A DNA stretch of 47,802 nt from a candidate division KSB1 bacterium (lineage in GTDB: Bacteria; Zhuqueibacterota; Zhuqueibacteria; JANLFK01; Oleimicrobiaceae). Positions within the stretch are counted from its first letter, which is position 1, and each line of letters begins with the position of its first letter. Under the pieces are notes generated by a model, which saw only the letters and a program-made list of their open reading frames with translations, searched no databases and was not told where the DNA came from. Positions 36,111 to 44,961 of the stretch are shown one piece after another. A program made the translations under genes and the position numbers. The stretch spans positions 1 through 47,802 of the forward strand of contig JAPDPR010000025.1 of assembly GCA_034506335.1 (NCBI GenBank), given 5' to 3'.

Positions 36111-36157
36111 AGAGGGCGAGGGGGTGGACCAAAGTCCATCCCCTCGCTCTGTTTTCC
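36111..36157 (+). terminator. Rho-independent terminator after the LamG gene
   Basis: GCGAGGGGGTGGAC (36116-36129) pairs with GTCCATCCCCTCGC (36134-36147) over 14 bp with one G-U pair and a 4-base loop; AGAG/CTCT extends the stem past a bulge. GTTTTCC follows. It closes the monocistronic LamG unit. Confidence 0.82.
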
Positions 36158-36248
36158 TTGTCCTGTTGTCGGTAGAGAGTGCGTCCCCTTAGCAGGTGGA
36201 CTCTTGCCGGCGGTGGATGCTCTCTGTTCACCATTGCGCAGAGGTCTC

Positions 36249-36860
36249 ATGAGCATGCGTAGAAGCGAGCGTGTGATTGGCGCCCTGTGGGCGGTTGGTG
36301 CCTTGCTTGTCCTGGGTGCGAGCGGATGCGACACTGGGGTTGAGGTATCGCCCCAGCCTGGTATCCTGCGTGTCACACTCCAATCTGACCCGGCTGACAC
36401 CTCGATTGTGATCGTCAAGGACACCGTGCGAGTGGCAGAAGGGGACAGTTTCGGCGTAACTGTCTACCAGGGCAAGGTTTACAACGACAGTGCCTTCGCT
36501 CTGTTGTACACCAACCCCCGCGCCTACCAGCAGCAGGATGTCGTTTACAATATCATCAAGCGCGTAGGCGGCCAATACCACAAGTTTACCATCTACGAAA
36601 GCCATGTGCCGCCCTTTTCCTATGACAAGATCACCTTTGGCATGACACCGCGCATCCTGCGTCTGGGCACTTTCGAAATTCCCGTGAAAGCGCCTACAGA
36701 CATCAGCCCCTTCGTGGAACTCCCAGTTGCACTCCATGTGGAAGAAAATGGAGTTACGGAGGTAGAAGTGCGCATTCGTCCGTTCCGTTCCGTGCGTCGC
36801 TACAGGGATAGCTACCTTTTCATTCCTGATGTCGAAGTGGTGGCCGTCAAGAATCTGTGA
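36249..36860 (+). CDS. Lipoprotein of unknown function
   Basis: The protein has 203 residues. A signal peptide ends in a lipobox (GASGC, about residue 27). The mature part is strand-rich with no motif I recognise; a LRVTLQSDPADTSIVI opening resembles small Ig-like or PEGA-like surface modules. The ATG at 36249 is reported; an ATG at 36255 is equally good. It is the first gene of the nine-gene group running off the window, and is 49 bases ahead of a second lipoprotein. Two lipoproteins before a TonB receptor recall SusD-like partners, but no SusD features are visible. Confidence 0.72.
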   Translation: MSMRRSERVIGALWAVGALLVLGASGCDTGVEVSPQPGILRVTLQSDPADTSIVIVKDTVRVAEGDSFGVTVYQGKVYNDSAFALLYTNPRAYQQQDVVYNIIKRVGGQYHKFTIYESHVPPFSYDKITFGMTPRILRLGTFEIPVKAPTDISPFVELPVALHVEENGVTEVEVRIRPFRSVRRYRDSYLFIPDVEVVAVKNL

Positions 36861-36909
36861 GTTGGGGGGCAACCTGGAAGTGGGACCTGAGCATGAGGTG
36901 ACAAAGCTC

Positions 36910-38373
36910 ATGAAGTCTGCTGTGAAGACCGCCTGTGTGGTGGCTGTGTTCCTTGTCCTGGGCGTGGGTGCCTGTGAACGGAAGACTTCACCTGCCCGGC
37001 CGAACATTCCTCCAAACACGACGCTGGCCAACATACCGGTGGATGGGGACACATTGTTTGCCCTCGTCACCCTGCACTGGGATGGGGAAGACGATGATGG
37101 ATACATCGCCGGCTACCAGTACCGTTACATCACCTACCACGTGATGCGCGGGGATTCCGCGGTCCAGGAGTGGAAGAGCACCGACCAGACTCGCGAGACA
37201 ATTGCCTTCGAGTCCAGCGACTTGCTGAACCGCCAGCGCTTTCAGGTGCGCGCAGTGGACAATGACGGAGACGTAGACCCCACACCGGCGGAAAAGTGGT
37301 TCTACACGTACCAGACGGTCTTTCCAACCACAGAGATCCTAACCCCAACGAACAATCAACAATTTTTTGCCATTGACCAGACCACAGACTGGTGGCTGGG
37401 GATTCAGCTCATTTTCCGTGCCCGTGATCAGGACGGCGAGGTGGTGGAATATGCGTGGGCGGTGGACGACGGCGAGTGGCATTGGATGCCGGACACCTCA
37501 GTTTACATTGGCCCCGAATACTTTAGCCCGCTGGAAGGGAAGCATACGCTCCGCGCCACCTGCCGGGACAACACCAATTTGGTGGACCCAGTGGGCGACG
37601 CGGTCGTCGTAGAATTGGTGAGGCCGACTTTCAGCAAGTCAATCCTCATCATCGATGAGACAATTGAATCCAAGTTCCCCTTTGGCCTGAGCTACAAGGA
37701 CGCGGACGTCGACAGCTTCTACGCGCGGATCTTTGGTACACGCGATTCCTGGGACTTTGAGAAGAATGGCATGCCGCCGAAGAAAGTGCTGGGGCAGTAC
37801 AAGCTGGTGGTGTGGCATGCTGACAACTACTTCACGTACGAGCGGGACGTGCATCAGCTTCCGCGCCACATCAACGACATCATTGACTACTTGAATGTCG
37901 GCGGGGACTTTATCATGGGCGGCTGGCGCATTCTCAAGTCGTTTGCCCATGCGGAGCCATTCCCGAAGGCATTTCGCGAGGGCGATTTTATTTACGACTA
38001 TCTGCACATCATGGTGGCCGATGAATCGCCGCCAATTCCGGACTTTAATGGCGCTTATTCGAGCGACACGCTGCGTTTCAGCGACATCCGGGTGGATTCC
38101 CTAAAGTTGTCCGAGTCCTACCTGACGTCGATCCCCGTTATCGGGCTGCAGTACGTGAATGTGATGCCGCGTCGAGCCGGCTTTACCAGCGTCATCTGGC
38201 GGTACAAGAACGATGATTACGTGGGGATTCCCACCTACCGCGGCTACCCGGTGGGAATTCGCTACTATGGAACCAGTTTCGACGCCATCGTGTTGGGCTT
38301 TCCAATGTTCTTTATCAAGCAGGAGGATGCCGCGCGCATGGCGCGAGAGATGCTCAGGAGTCTTGGCTATTGA
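36910..38373 (+). CDS. Lipoprotein with fibronectin/Ig-like modules and a GATase1-like C-terminal domain
   Basis: The protein has 487 residues. The ATG at 36910 has GAGGTGA (36895-36901) eight bases upstream. The lipobox is GVGAC (about residue 22). Two Ig/FNIII-like modules follow (WDGEDDDGYIAGYQYR near 55; FRARDQDGEVVEYAWAVDDG near 175). The second half resembles the ThuA/GATase1-like fold often found in surface proteins of type IX organisms: SILIIDETIE, QYKLVVWHADNYF, INDIIDYLNVGGDFIMGGW, then IVLGFPMFFIKQEDAARM. No catalytic Cys-His-Glu triad was seen, so a binding role is more likely. It lies six bases before the TonB receptor gene. Confidence 0.75.
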   Translation: MKSAVKTACVVAVFLVLGVGACERKTSPARPNIPPNTTLANIPVDGDTLFALVTLHWDGEDDDGYIAGYQYRYITYHVMRGDSAVQEWKSTDQTRETIAFESSDLLNRQRFQVRAVDNDGDVDPTPAEKWFYTYQTVFPTTEILTPTNNQQFFAIDQTTDWWLGIQLIFRARDQDGEVVEYAWAVDDGEWHWMPDTSVYIGPEYFSPLEGKHTLRATCRDNTNLVDPVGDAVVVELVRPTFSKSILIIDETIESKFPFGLSYKDADVDSFYARIFGTRDSWDFEKNGMPPKKVLGQYKLVVWHADNYFTYERDVHQLPRHINDIIDYLNVGGDFIMGGWRILKSFAHAEPFPKAFREGDFIYDYLHIMVADESPPIPDFNGAYSSDTLRFSDIRVDSLKLSESYLTSIPVIGLQYVNVMPRRAGFTSVIWRYKNDDYVGIPTYRGYPVGIRYYGTSFDAIVLGFPMFFIKQEDAARMAREMLRSLGY

Positions 38374-38409
38374 GGCCTCATGGGATCAGATAAGGGTATG
38401 AGGGCAAAA

Positions 38410-41244
38410 ATGCCGGTGAGGCAGCGACACGCTTTGTGGGCGCTCTGCGCACTCGCCGTGTGTGTGCAGCAGCTGTTTGCAGGCAACACGGGCAAGATTG
38501 CTGGGGTGGTCATCGACAAGCAGACCAAAGAGCCCCTGGTCGGCTGCAACGTGATGGTGAGGGGCACCGCCTTGGGAGCCGCCACAGACATAAAAGGCGC
38601 CTACTATATCCTGCAAGTGCCACCAGGCAGGTACGAGGTACTTGCTTCCTACATCGGCTATCACACCAAGACGGTGGCCAACGTGGAGGTGAAGGTTGAC
38701 CTCACCACCCGGGTGAACTTTGAGTTAGAATCCACGGCCATTGAGTTTCCGGAGCTGGTGGTGGTGGCCGAGGAGCCGTTGGTGCAGTTGGACATCACCT
38801 CCACGCGTAAGACCACCAGCCGCGAACAGATCGAGCAGACGCCAGGTTTCGAGAGGACGACCGATCTGTTCTTGCTGCAAGGAGGCACGATCATCGACGC
38901 TGCGCCTCAGGCCATCCGCTTCGGTGATGGCACCCAGTTACAGGTGCGTGACGAGAGCGTGAAGGACATCCACGTGCGCGGGGGGCGCGGTGGAGAGATC
39001 CTTTTCATGGTGGACGGCGTGCCAGTGACCCACCCTATCTATGGCGGCCGCGATGTGCTCAATTTGAACGTCGTCGACATCAAGCAAATGGAGCTGCTCA
39101 CCGGGGCCTTCAACGCTGAGTATGGTCAGGCCCAGTCCGGAGTAGTGAACATCACTACCCGCTCCGGCGGGCAGCGCTTGGAAGGAGGCGTTGAATACAA
39201 GTCCTCGGAGATGCTCAATACCTACGCAACCGACTATGGCTCCTTCTATTTGGGTGGGCCGGAGCCTTTAACTGGTCTCCTCCGCAAGTTGGGAGTGCCT
39301 TTCCCTGGGAAGATGAGCTTTTTCCTCTCCGGCAACGGAACTCTTTCCGATACCCCCTACAACAACCATCGCCGACGCGACGATATCACTATTCTGGGAC
39401 TCAAGGTCAGGGAAAAGCAGGACAACGATGGCAATTTCAACGCGAAGCTTGGCTGGCAGCTCACTCCGCAGCTTGACCTGGGCTTTTCATACAACGGCTC
39501 ATGGAAGAGTTGGAGCAGCTTTGATTGGCTGTGGAAGAACTACCCCGACCACACCGCCGACTATGCGCGCAGGAACGAGAACCTGATGCTGCGGCTGAAC
39601 CACACGCTGTCGCCCTCCACGTTCTATAACATCAATCTCGGCTACCTACGGGTGGACTATGAGGGGTCGCTGGACGGCAAGACGCCGGCGGACTTTTGGC
39701 GCTTCTACAAGGACGGTCTGGAGTATGACTACTACACCTACGTGCGCACATTCTCCGGCGCCCCCGATTCGCTGAAATCAATAATCAAGGCACCCACCAC
39801 TGACGGCTACGGTTTCTTCGACGCACAGAGCTACCAGAACATATGGCGAGATGACAAGACCAAAACCTTCACCCTCAAAGCGGATATTACGTCCCAGATC
39901 CACCCGGATCACTTGATCAAGTCCGGCGTGTTGGTTCAGTACAACGACATCCACTACATCGATATTCAAGACGGGGGCGTTAAGCTCTCGAACTATGGGC
40001 TCTACGTGTTCAAGAACGAACCGCCATTCATTGCGCCCAACGGTCCTTTTAAGGAGTTTGGGCAGAACCGCTGGGTGTTCACCGCGTATCCGACCAGCGG
40101 AGGTTTCTATCTCCAGGATAAGTTTGAAAAAGGGTCGCTCATCATCAATGCGGGAGTCCGAACGGATTGGTTTCTGTTAGGCTCCACAGTGGAGAACAGG
40201 GCTTGGAAGAAGGCGTGGGAGGATGCCACTGGACTGCGCGCCAACTGGAAGCAGCTCAAGTACAAGGTAAGCCCTCGCTTCGGCATTTCGTTCCCCATCT
40301 CGGATCGCACGGTAATCTTTTTCTCCTATGGGCACTTTAATCAGCTTCCTGAGTTGCAGTACATGTACCGTGATCCTTATACAGGTGGTTTCACCGGCAA
40401 TCCCTTCTTGGACTTTGAGCAGACCATTCTCTACGAGTTTGGCTTCACGCATCAGTTCCTGCGCGACTGGGCGGTTGATGTGAAGAGCTACACCAAGGAT
40501 ATCTCGCAGCAGGTGGAGACCACTCAGCTCCGGGCAGCCTTGGGGCTTCCTGTGTATTTGTACGACAACAAGGGCTACGCCCGGGCACGCGGATTGGAGT
40601 TCGAGACGACCAAGCGCTATTCAAACTTTACTTCTGGCAAACTGAGCTATACCGTTCAATGGGCCACCGGCTACTCCTCTTCGGCCTTTGAGAACTACAT
40701 CCGCTCGCTGACCGACTTTCCGCTACCTATCCGGGAGCGGCGGCTGAGCTGGGACGTGCGTCACCAGTTCATCCTCCAGGCCATGCTGGAGGCGCCACCT
40801 CGCAAGCACCCGAAGCTTTTTGGACTCACGCTGCCGGACAATTGGAATATCACCATTTTGTCGCGGGCCTCCTCTGGGCAGCCGTACACCCCGTTCACCT
40901 TGGATCCAGTGGTGGCCCAGAAGATCGAGAACTCGGCAAGCGGGCCCTGGACCATGTCCACCGACGCAAAGGTTCGCAAGTCCTTTAGCTTCGGTTCTGT
41001 ACGCTTGTCGGTGTTCGTGGACATTTTTAATCTGTTCGACCAGAAGAATACGCAGATCAGCTATGCTTTCAACACATTGACCGGCAAGCCGTACAAGTAT
41101 GGAGACGTGGATCCGCAGCTCACGGCGATCAATGTCTACCAGTACCTGAGCTGGCACAAGATTTACAACCTCATGGACCCACGCCAATTCTCAACAGGCC
41201 GTCATGTTAAGATTGGGACGAGCATTGACTGGTCATTGGACTAG
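38410..41244 (+). CDS. TonB-dependent receptor with carboxypeptidase-regulatory-like domain
   Basis: About 944 residues. ATGs at 38380, 38398 and 38410 are in frame; 38410 is preferred because GAGGG (38400-38404) is five bases away and a compact signal peptide follows. An N-terminal CarboxypepD_reg-like domain (about 27-108; GKIAGVVIDKQTKEPLVGCN) is followed by a TonB-box-like ELVVVAE, a plug (VRGGRGGEILFMVDGVPV, NAEYGQAQSGVVNITTRSGG) and a long Tyr/Trp/Asn-rich barrel. Such receptors import chelates or oligomers across the outer membrane using TonB energy. The substrate is not shown by sequence. A Ni/Co permease in the same gene group makes a metal chelate one possibility. Confidence 0.9.
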   Translation: MPVRQRHALWALCALAVCVQQLFAGNTGKIAGVVIDKQTKEPLVGCNVMVRGTALGAATDIKGAYYILQVPPGRYEVLASYIGYHTKTVANVEVKVDLTTRVNFELESTAIEFPELVVVAEEPLVQLDITSTRKTTSREQIEQTPGFERTTDLFLLQGGTIIDAAPQAIRFGDGTQLQVRDESVKDIHVRGGRGGEILFMVDGVPVTHPIYGGRDVLNLNVVDIKQMELLTGAFNAEYGQAQSGVVNITTRSGGQRLEGGVEYKSSEMLNTYATDYGSFYLGGPEPLTGLLRKLGVPFPGKMSFFLSGNGTLSDTPYNNHRRRDDITILGLKVREKQDNDGNFNAKLGWQLTPQLDLGFSYNGSWKSWSSFDWLWKNYPDHTADYARRNENLMLRLNHTLSPSTFYNINLGYLRVDYEGSLDGKTPADFWRFYKDGLEYDYYTYVRTFSGAPDSLKSIIKAPTTDGYGFFDAQSYQNIWRDDKTKTFTLKADITSQIHPDHLIKSGVLVQYNDIHYIDIQDGGVKLSNYGLYVFKNEPPFIAPNGPFKEFGQNRWVFTAYPTSGGFYLQDKFEKGSLIINAGVRTDWFLLGSTVENRAWKKAWEDATGLRANWKQLKYKVSPRFGISFPISDRTVIFFSYGHFNQLPELQYMYRDPYTGGFTGNPFLDFEQTILYEFGFTHQFLRDWAVDVKSYTKDISQQVETTQLRAALGLPVYLYDNKGYARARGLEFETTKRYSNFTSGKLSYTVQWATGYSSSAFENYIRSLTDFPLPIRERRLSWDVRHQFILQAMLEAPPRKHPKLFGLTLPDNWNITILSRASSGQPYTPFTLDPVVAQKIENSASGPWTMSTDAKVRKSFSFGSVRLSVFVDIFNLFDQKNTQISYAFNTLTGKPYKYGDVDPQLTAINVYQYLSWHKIYNLMDPRQFSTGRHVKIGTSIDWSLD

Positions 41245-41254
41245 AAGCTGGGTA

Positions 41255-43087
41255 ATGGGTGCCGATTCTAGGCAGCCCATAGTGAGCCCAGGCCGCTTGC
41301 GATTGTCCTGGGTGGTGTTCAGCTTTGCTCTCTTTGTTGCGGTCTTGCCTTGTACCAGCCATGGGCAGGCCCGCGTTGCCCTTGACTGGAAGCTGCATGA
41401 TGTGGGACAGGTTCGCCAGTTTGTCTCCAACATCGGTTCTCTGTGGCCCACCTGGGTTCTGTGGGGGAGCTGGTCAGGGCTCATCTACTGCGAATTTCCA
41501 CCGGGTAGCCACGAGGAACATGTGGGCGAAGGGGGCATATGGGTGGGAGCAATTGTGGGCGGCGACACGGCGGTCTCCGTGACCACCAGCTGGCACTCTG
41601 ATGTGGAATTTTTTCCGAGCCAAGCGAGGTGGGATACCGTGTGGGTGGTGGAGAAAGGGGACACGGTGGATATTCCCTACTGGCGAGGCTACACGGCAGT
41701 GGGCGACCAGGATTTTGTCTGCCGTTACGCTGACTTTCATCTCACCAATATCGCTTTGCATACGCCGCTTTATGTGGACGTCATTCAAGCGAGCTACGCC
41801 TGGGCTTCTCCGCCGTTGGATGAGATGATTGTCTTCAACTACCGGGTGACCGCGACCGCCAAACCCCTGCAGAATGTGTGGATCGCCTACTGGCTGGACG
41901 GCAACGTAGGCTATCGGGGAGAAGGGTGGGGGTTTGCCCTGGATGACTATTCGGTCTACTACCCGGATCGGCATCTAGGCGTGTCGATCGATGCTACTGG
42001 TGGGACTGACGGGAACGCATACAGCCCAATCGGCGTGAAGATCTATCCTCCCGAGGGCATGGCGAAGCTCCGCTGGACCTTTAACTGGATTCAAAATCCC
42101 GACTTTGGTCCTCCGGCGCGCGATCCAGAGCGATATGCTGAAATGGCGGCTGGGATCATCATGCAAAACCAGCTTGACCCCATCGGCTCCCAGTTCTTCA
42201 TTGCCTTCGGTCCCTTCAGCTTGGGTGTGGGCGACACGGTCCAGTTCTACGTGGGCGAACTTCTGGGCAAAGGGTTGAACGGTTTGCTGAAGAATGCCGA
42301 CCGGATGGATTGGTTGGTGGCTAACGAGTTTAAAGTGCCCTCTCCCCCCCCGCGTCCCCCGCTTCGGGTGGAGACCAGAAGCCACCAGGTGGTGCTGCGG
42401 TGGAAGGCTCTCGCGGGAGATACCGATCCGGAGACGTACCAAGACCCATATCGCGCAGACAGCTGCCCCCAGCCCTTTGAAGGGTATCGCGTGTACAAGA
42501 GCACTGTCGGCCCCACTGGCCCGTGGACGCTCCTGGCGGAATATGACGTGCCTGGTAACCAGTTTGGTGCGAACACAGGTCTTGCTTATGAGTATACAGA
42601 CCTCGGTCTTCTCAACAACCTGGAATACTACTACTCGGTGACGGCGTACTCGAAGCCCGACACGGTCTCTGGGTTTCCGTCGCAAGAGTCCAGCGTGACC
42701 GCCAACGTGAAGGTGGTTGTGCCTGGCACAGAACCGCCGGCCAGCGTGGGCCAGGTAGCGGTGGTACCTAATCCCTACCGTGGTGATATTGCCTACGACT
42801 CGTACAATCCGCGGTGGGAACGCCCGAAAGGGACGCGTGAGCGATGGATGGAGCAGGACAGGCGCATCCAGTTCATCAACCTGCCCGAGGCCTGCGAGAT
42901 AACCGTGTACACCCTTGCGGGCGATCAGGTGACCACCATCGCCCACAATGACCCTTACAAGGGGTATGAGGATTGGAATCTGACCTCGGCAGTGGGCCAG
43001 GCTGTTTCCAGTGGCATCTATTTGTTCACGGTGAAGGACACACGGACAGGGGCGGTGCAGGTGGGCAAGTTTGTGATTATCAAATGA
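41255..43087 (+). CDS. Secreted protein with FNIII-like module and type IX-type tail, paralogue A
   Basis: The protein has 610 residues. The ATG at 41255, ten bases after the receptor stop, is preferred to an upstream frame extension to 41204 inside the receptor gene. A signal peptide ends near SHGQA. The first 370 residues form a large strand-rich domain I cannot name (EGGIWVGAIV, GDTVDIPYW, YSPIGVKIYPP). A Pro-rich link (PSPPPRPPLRV) leads to a FNIII-like module (FEGYRVYKS, YYYSVTAYS) and a FlgD-like sorting tail (AVVPNPYRGD, VYTLAGDQVTTI, SSGIYLFTV, final KFVIIK). It overlaps its paralogue by ATGA. Confidence 0.82.
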   Translation: MGADSRQPIVSPGRLRLSWVVFSFALFVAVLPCTSHGQARVALDWKLHDVGQVRQFVSNIGSLWPTWVLWGSWSGLIYCEFPPGSHEEHVGEGGIWVGAIVGGDTAVSVTTSWHSDVEFFPSQARWDTVWVVEKGDTVDIPYWRGYTAVGDQDFVCRYADFHLTNIALHTPLYVDVIQASYAWASPPLDEMIVFNYRVTATAKPLQNVWIAYWLDGNVGYRGEGWGFALDDYSVYYPDRHLGVSIDATGGTDGNAYSPIGVKIYPPEGMAKLRWTFNWIQNPDFGPPARDPERYAEMAAGIIMQNQLDPIGSQFFIAFGPFSLGVGDTVQFYVGELLGKGLNGLLKNADRMDWLVANEFKVPSPPPRPPLRVETRSHQVVLRWKALAGDTDPETYQDPYRADSCPQPFEGYRVYKSTVGPTGPWTLLAEYDVPGNQFGANTGLAYEYTDLGLLNNLEYYYSVTAYSKPDTVSGFPSQESSVTANVKVVVPGTEPPASVGQVAVVPNPYRGDIAYDSYNPRWERPKGTRERWMEQDRRIQFINLPEACEITVYTLAGDQVTTIAHNDPYKGYEDWNLTSAVGQAVSSGIYLFTVKDTRTGAVQVGKFVIIK

Positions 43088-44946
43088 GAAGGATGAGAAG
43101 AGCAAGAGGCAGAAGGAGCTTTCTGATCGGCACTGAGCTGGACAGCGCCAGCATAGGCAGGGTGGCCGGCTGGCTGATCGTGGCCGCATGCGCACTCCTC
43201 TGGGGTGGGCCGCTCTACGCGCAGTGGACCAACCTGGATTGGAAATTGCACAACGTGGGCAAGGTCAGGCAACTGGTGACCAATATGGGCACCCTCGACG
43301 ACACGCATGAGAACGTGCGCGCAGGCTACCCTGGGCTCCTTTACTGTGAGATGCCCCCTGGCAGCAACGAGGAACACGTCTACCAGGGTGGCATCTGGAT
43401 TGGCGCGATCACACCCTCGGGCGACACGCTGGTCTCAGTCTCGCGTACCCACTTTACCCCTCATGAGTTTTTCCCCACTGCTGAACCGTGGGATACGGTC
43501 TGGGTGGTGACCAAGGGGGACACGGTGGATATCCCTTACTGGCCCAGGTACGCCGCGGTCTCCGATCAGGACTTTGTCTGTCGCTATAGTGACTACAACA
43601 TTCTCAACGTCACCGACCACACGCCCATGTACCTCGATGTGATCCAGTGGAGTTACGCGTGGAGCTCACCGCCGTTGGATGAGTTCATCGTGTTCAATTA
43701 CAACGTCATGCCTACCAGGTTCCCGCTCCGGGAAGTCTATGTGGGCTTCTGGCTGCATGGGGAGATCGGCAACAACGATGCTGCCCTCAACTTTTTGGAC
43801 GAGCATACCTACTTCTTCCCCGAGCAATTCATGGCCGTCGGAGAGGATAACCCTGGTGGCGATGATGGTACGGCGATTAGCCCTATCGGCATTAAGGTGC
43901 TGTATCCGGCAGATAGTACGCTCGAGTGGACCTTCAAGTGGTACAACCACGAGGATTTGGCCGGGTGGGGGAGGGACCCGGTTCGTTACCGGCTGGGGAT
44001 GGCCAGCGGCGAGATCATGCAGAACCGACCGGATATCGAGCGGGCGCACATCTCCATTGCCTTTGGGCCATTCCGCCGACTTGAGGTGGGTGACACGCTG
44101 CACTTTGAAATCGGTGAGGTATTCGGGATGGGGATGGCCGGTCTCATGAAGAACGCCAAGTATTTGGAGTTCTTGCGGGACCGGCGGTATCGCGTGCCTT
44201 TTCCGCCTCCACGCCCGCCGCTCCGCGTCTATCCGGCTTCGCACCGTGTGACTCTGTCGTGGAAGCCATTAGCTGGGGAGGCTGACCCTGAGAAGTACCA
44301 TGATCCTTACCGCGGTGACCACAGCCCCCAGCCGTTTGAAGGGTACCGCGTGTACAAGAGCACGGTGAGCGCGCAGGGGCCGTGGACATTATTGGCCGAA
44401 TACGACATACCAGGTAATCGCTACGGGCAGAACACGGGGCTGGCCTATGAGTACACGGACGTGGGCCTGGTGAACAATGTGGAATACTACTACAGCGTGA
44501 CGGCCTTCTCAAAGCCGGACTCGGTGACCAATTTCCCGTCGCAGGAGTCCAGCGTCACAGCCAATGCGAAGCGGGTGGTACCAGGAACGCCGCCGCCGGA
44601 ACGCGTCGGTCAAGTGGCCGTGGTGCCCAACCCTTACCGCGGGGATGTGGCCTATCATGAGTACAATCCGCAGTGGGAAAAGCCAGCGGGAACCCGCAAG
44701 CGCTGGATGGAACAGGACCGACGGGTGCAGTTTATCAATCTTCCGGCGCACTGCACAATAAAGGTCTACACGCTTGCCGGTGACCTTGTGACCACCATCG
44801 AGCATGACGATGCCACTCGAGGCTATGAGGACTGGAATCTGACTTCTGCGGTGGGGCAGGCCATTTCCAGCGGGATCTATCTGTTCTCGGTAGAGGACAA
44901 GCACACTGGGGAAGTGCAGGTGGGCAAGTTTGTAGTGATCAAGTAG
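43084..44946 (+). CDS. Secreted protein with FNIII-like module and type IX-type tail, paralogue B
   Basis: The protein has 620 residues and the same architecture as its neighbour: signal peptide (ending PLYAQ), a large N-terminal domain (EEHVYQGGIWIGAI, GDTVDIPYW, AISPIGIKVLYP), PFPPPRPPLRV linker, FNIII-like module (FEGYRVYKS) and tail (AVVPNPYRGDVAY, SSGIYLFSV, final KFVVIK). The signal peptide has an unusually long, Arg-rich front (RRMRRARGRR). The ATG at 43084 overlaps the preceding stop (ATGA). A PorV-like gene follows 15 bases later, suggesting a dedicated shuttle for this pair. Confidence 0.82.
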   Translation: MRRMRRARGRRSFLIGTELDSASIGRVAGWLIVAACALLWGGPLYAQWTNLDWKLHNVGKVRQLVTNMGTLDDTHENVRAGYPGLLYCEMPPGSNEEHVYQGGIWIGAITPSGDTLVSVSRTHFTPHEFFPTAEPWDTVWVVTKGDTVDIPYWPRYAAVSDQDFVCRYSDYNILNVTDHTPMYLDVIQWSYAWSSPPLDEFIVFNYNVMPTRFPLREVYVGFWLHGEIGNNDAALNFLDEHTYFFPEQFMAVGEDNPGGDDGTAISPIGIKVLYPADSTLEWTFKWYNHEDLAGWGRDPVRYRLGMASGEIMQNRPDIERAHISIAFGPFRRLEVGDTLHFEIGEVFGMGMAGLMKNAKYLEFLRDRRYRVPFPPPRPPLRVYPASHRVTLSWKPLAGEADPEKYHDPYRGDHSPQPFEGYRVYKSTVSAQGPWTLLAEYDIPGNRYGQNTGLAYEYTDVGLVNNVEYYYSVTAFSKPDSVTNFPSQESSVTANAKRVVPGTPPPERVGQVAVVPNPYRGDVAYHEYNPQWEKPAGTRKRWMEQDRRVQFINLPAHCTIKVYTLAGDLVTTIEHDDATRGYEDWNLTSAVGQAISSGIYLFSVEDKHTGEVQVGKFVVIK

Positions 44947-44961
44947 AGGACGTTGGGCCTT

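Larger units (their letters stand above)
41255..44946 (+). repeat. Tandem gene duplication (two paralogous secreted proteins)
   Basis: The genes at 41255 and 43084 encode proteins alignable end to end. The last 110 residues are roughly 70-75% identical by eye, and the FNIII-like module and Pro-rich link are also close. The N-terminal domains have diverged more. The copies abut with an ATGA overlap. Confidence 0.85.
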
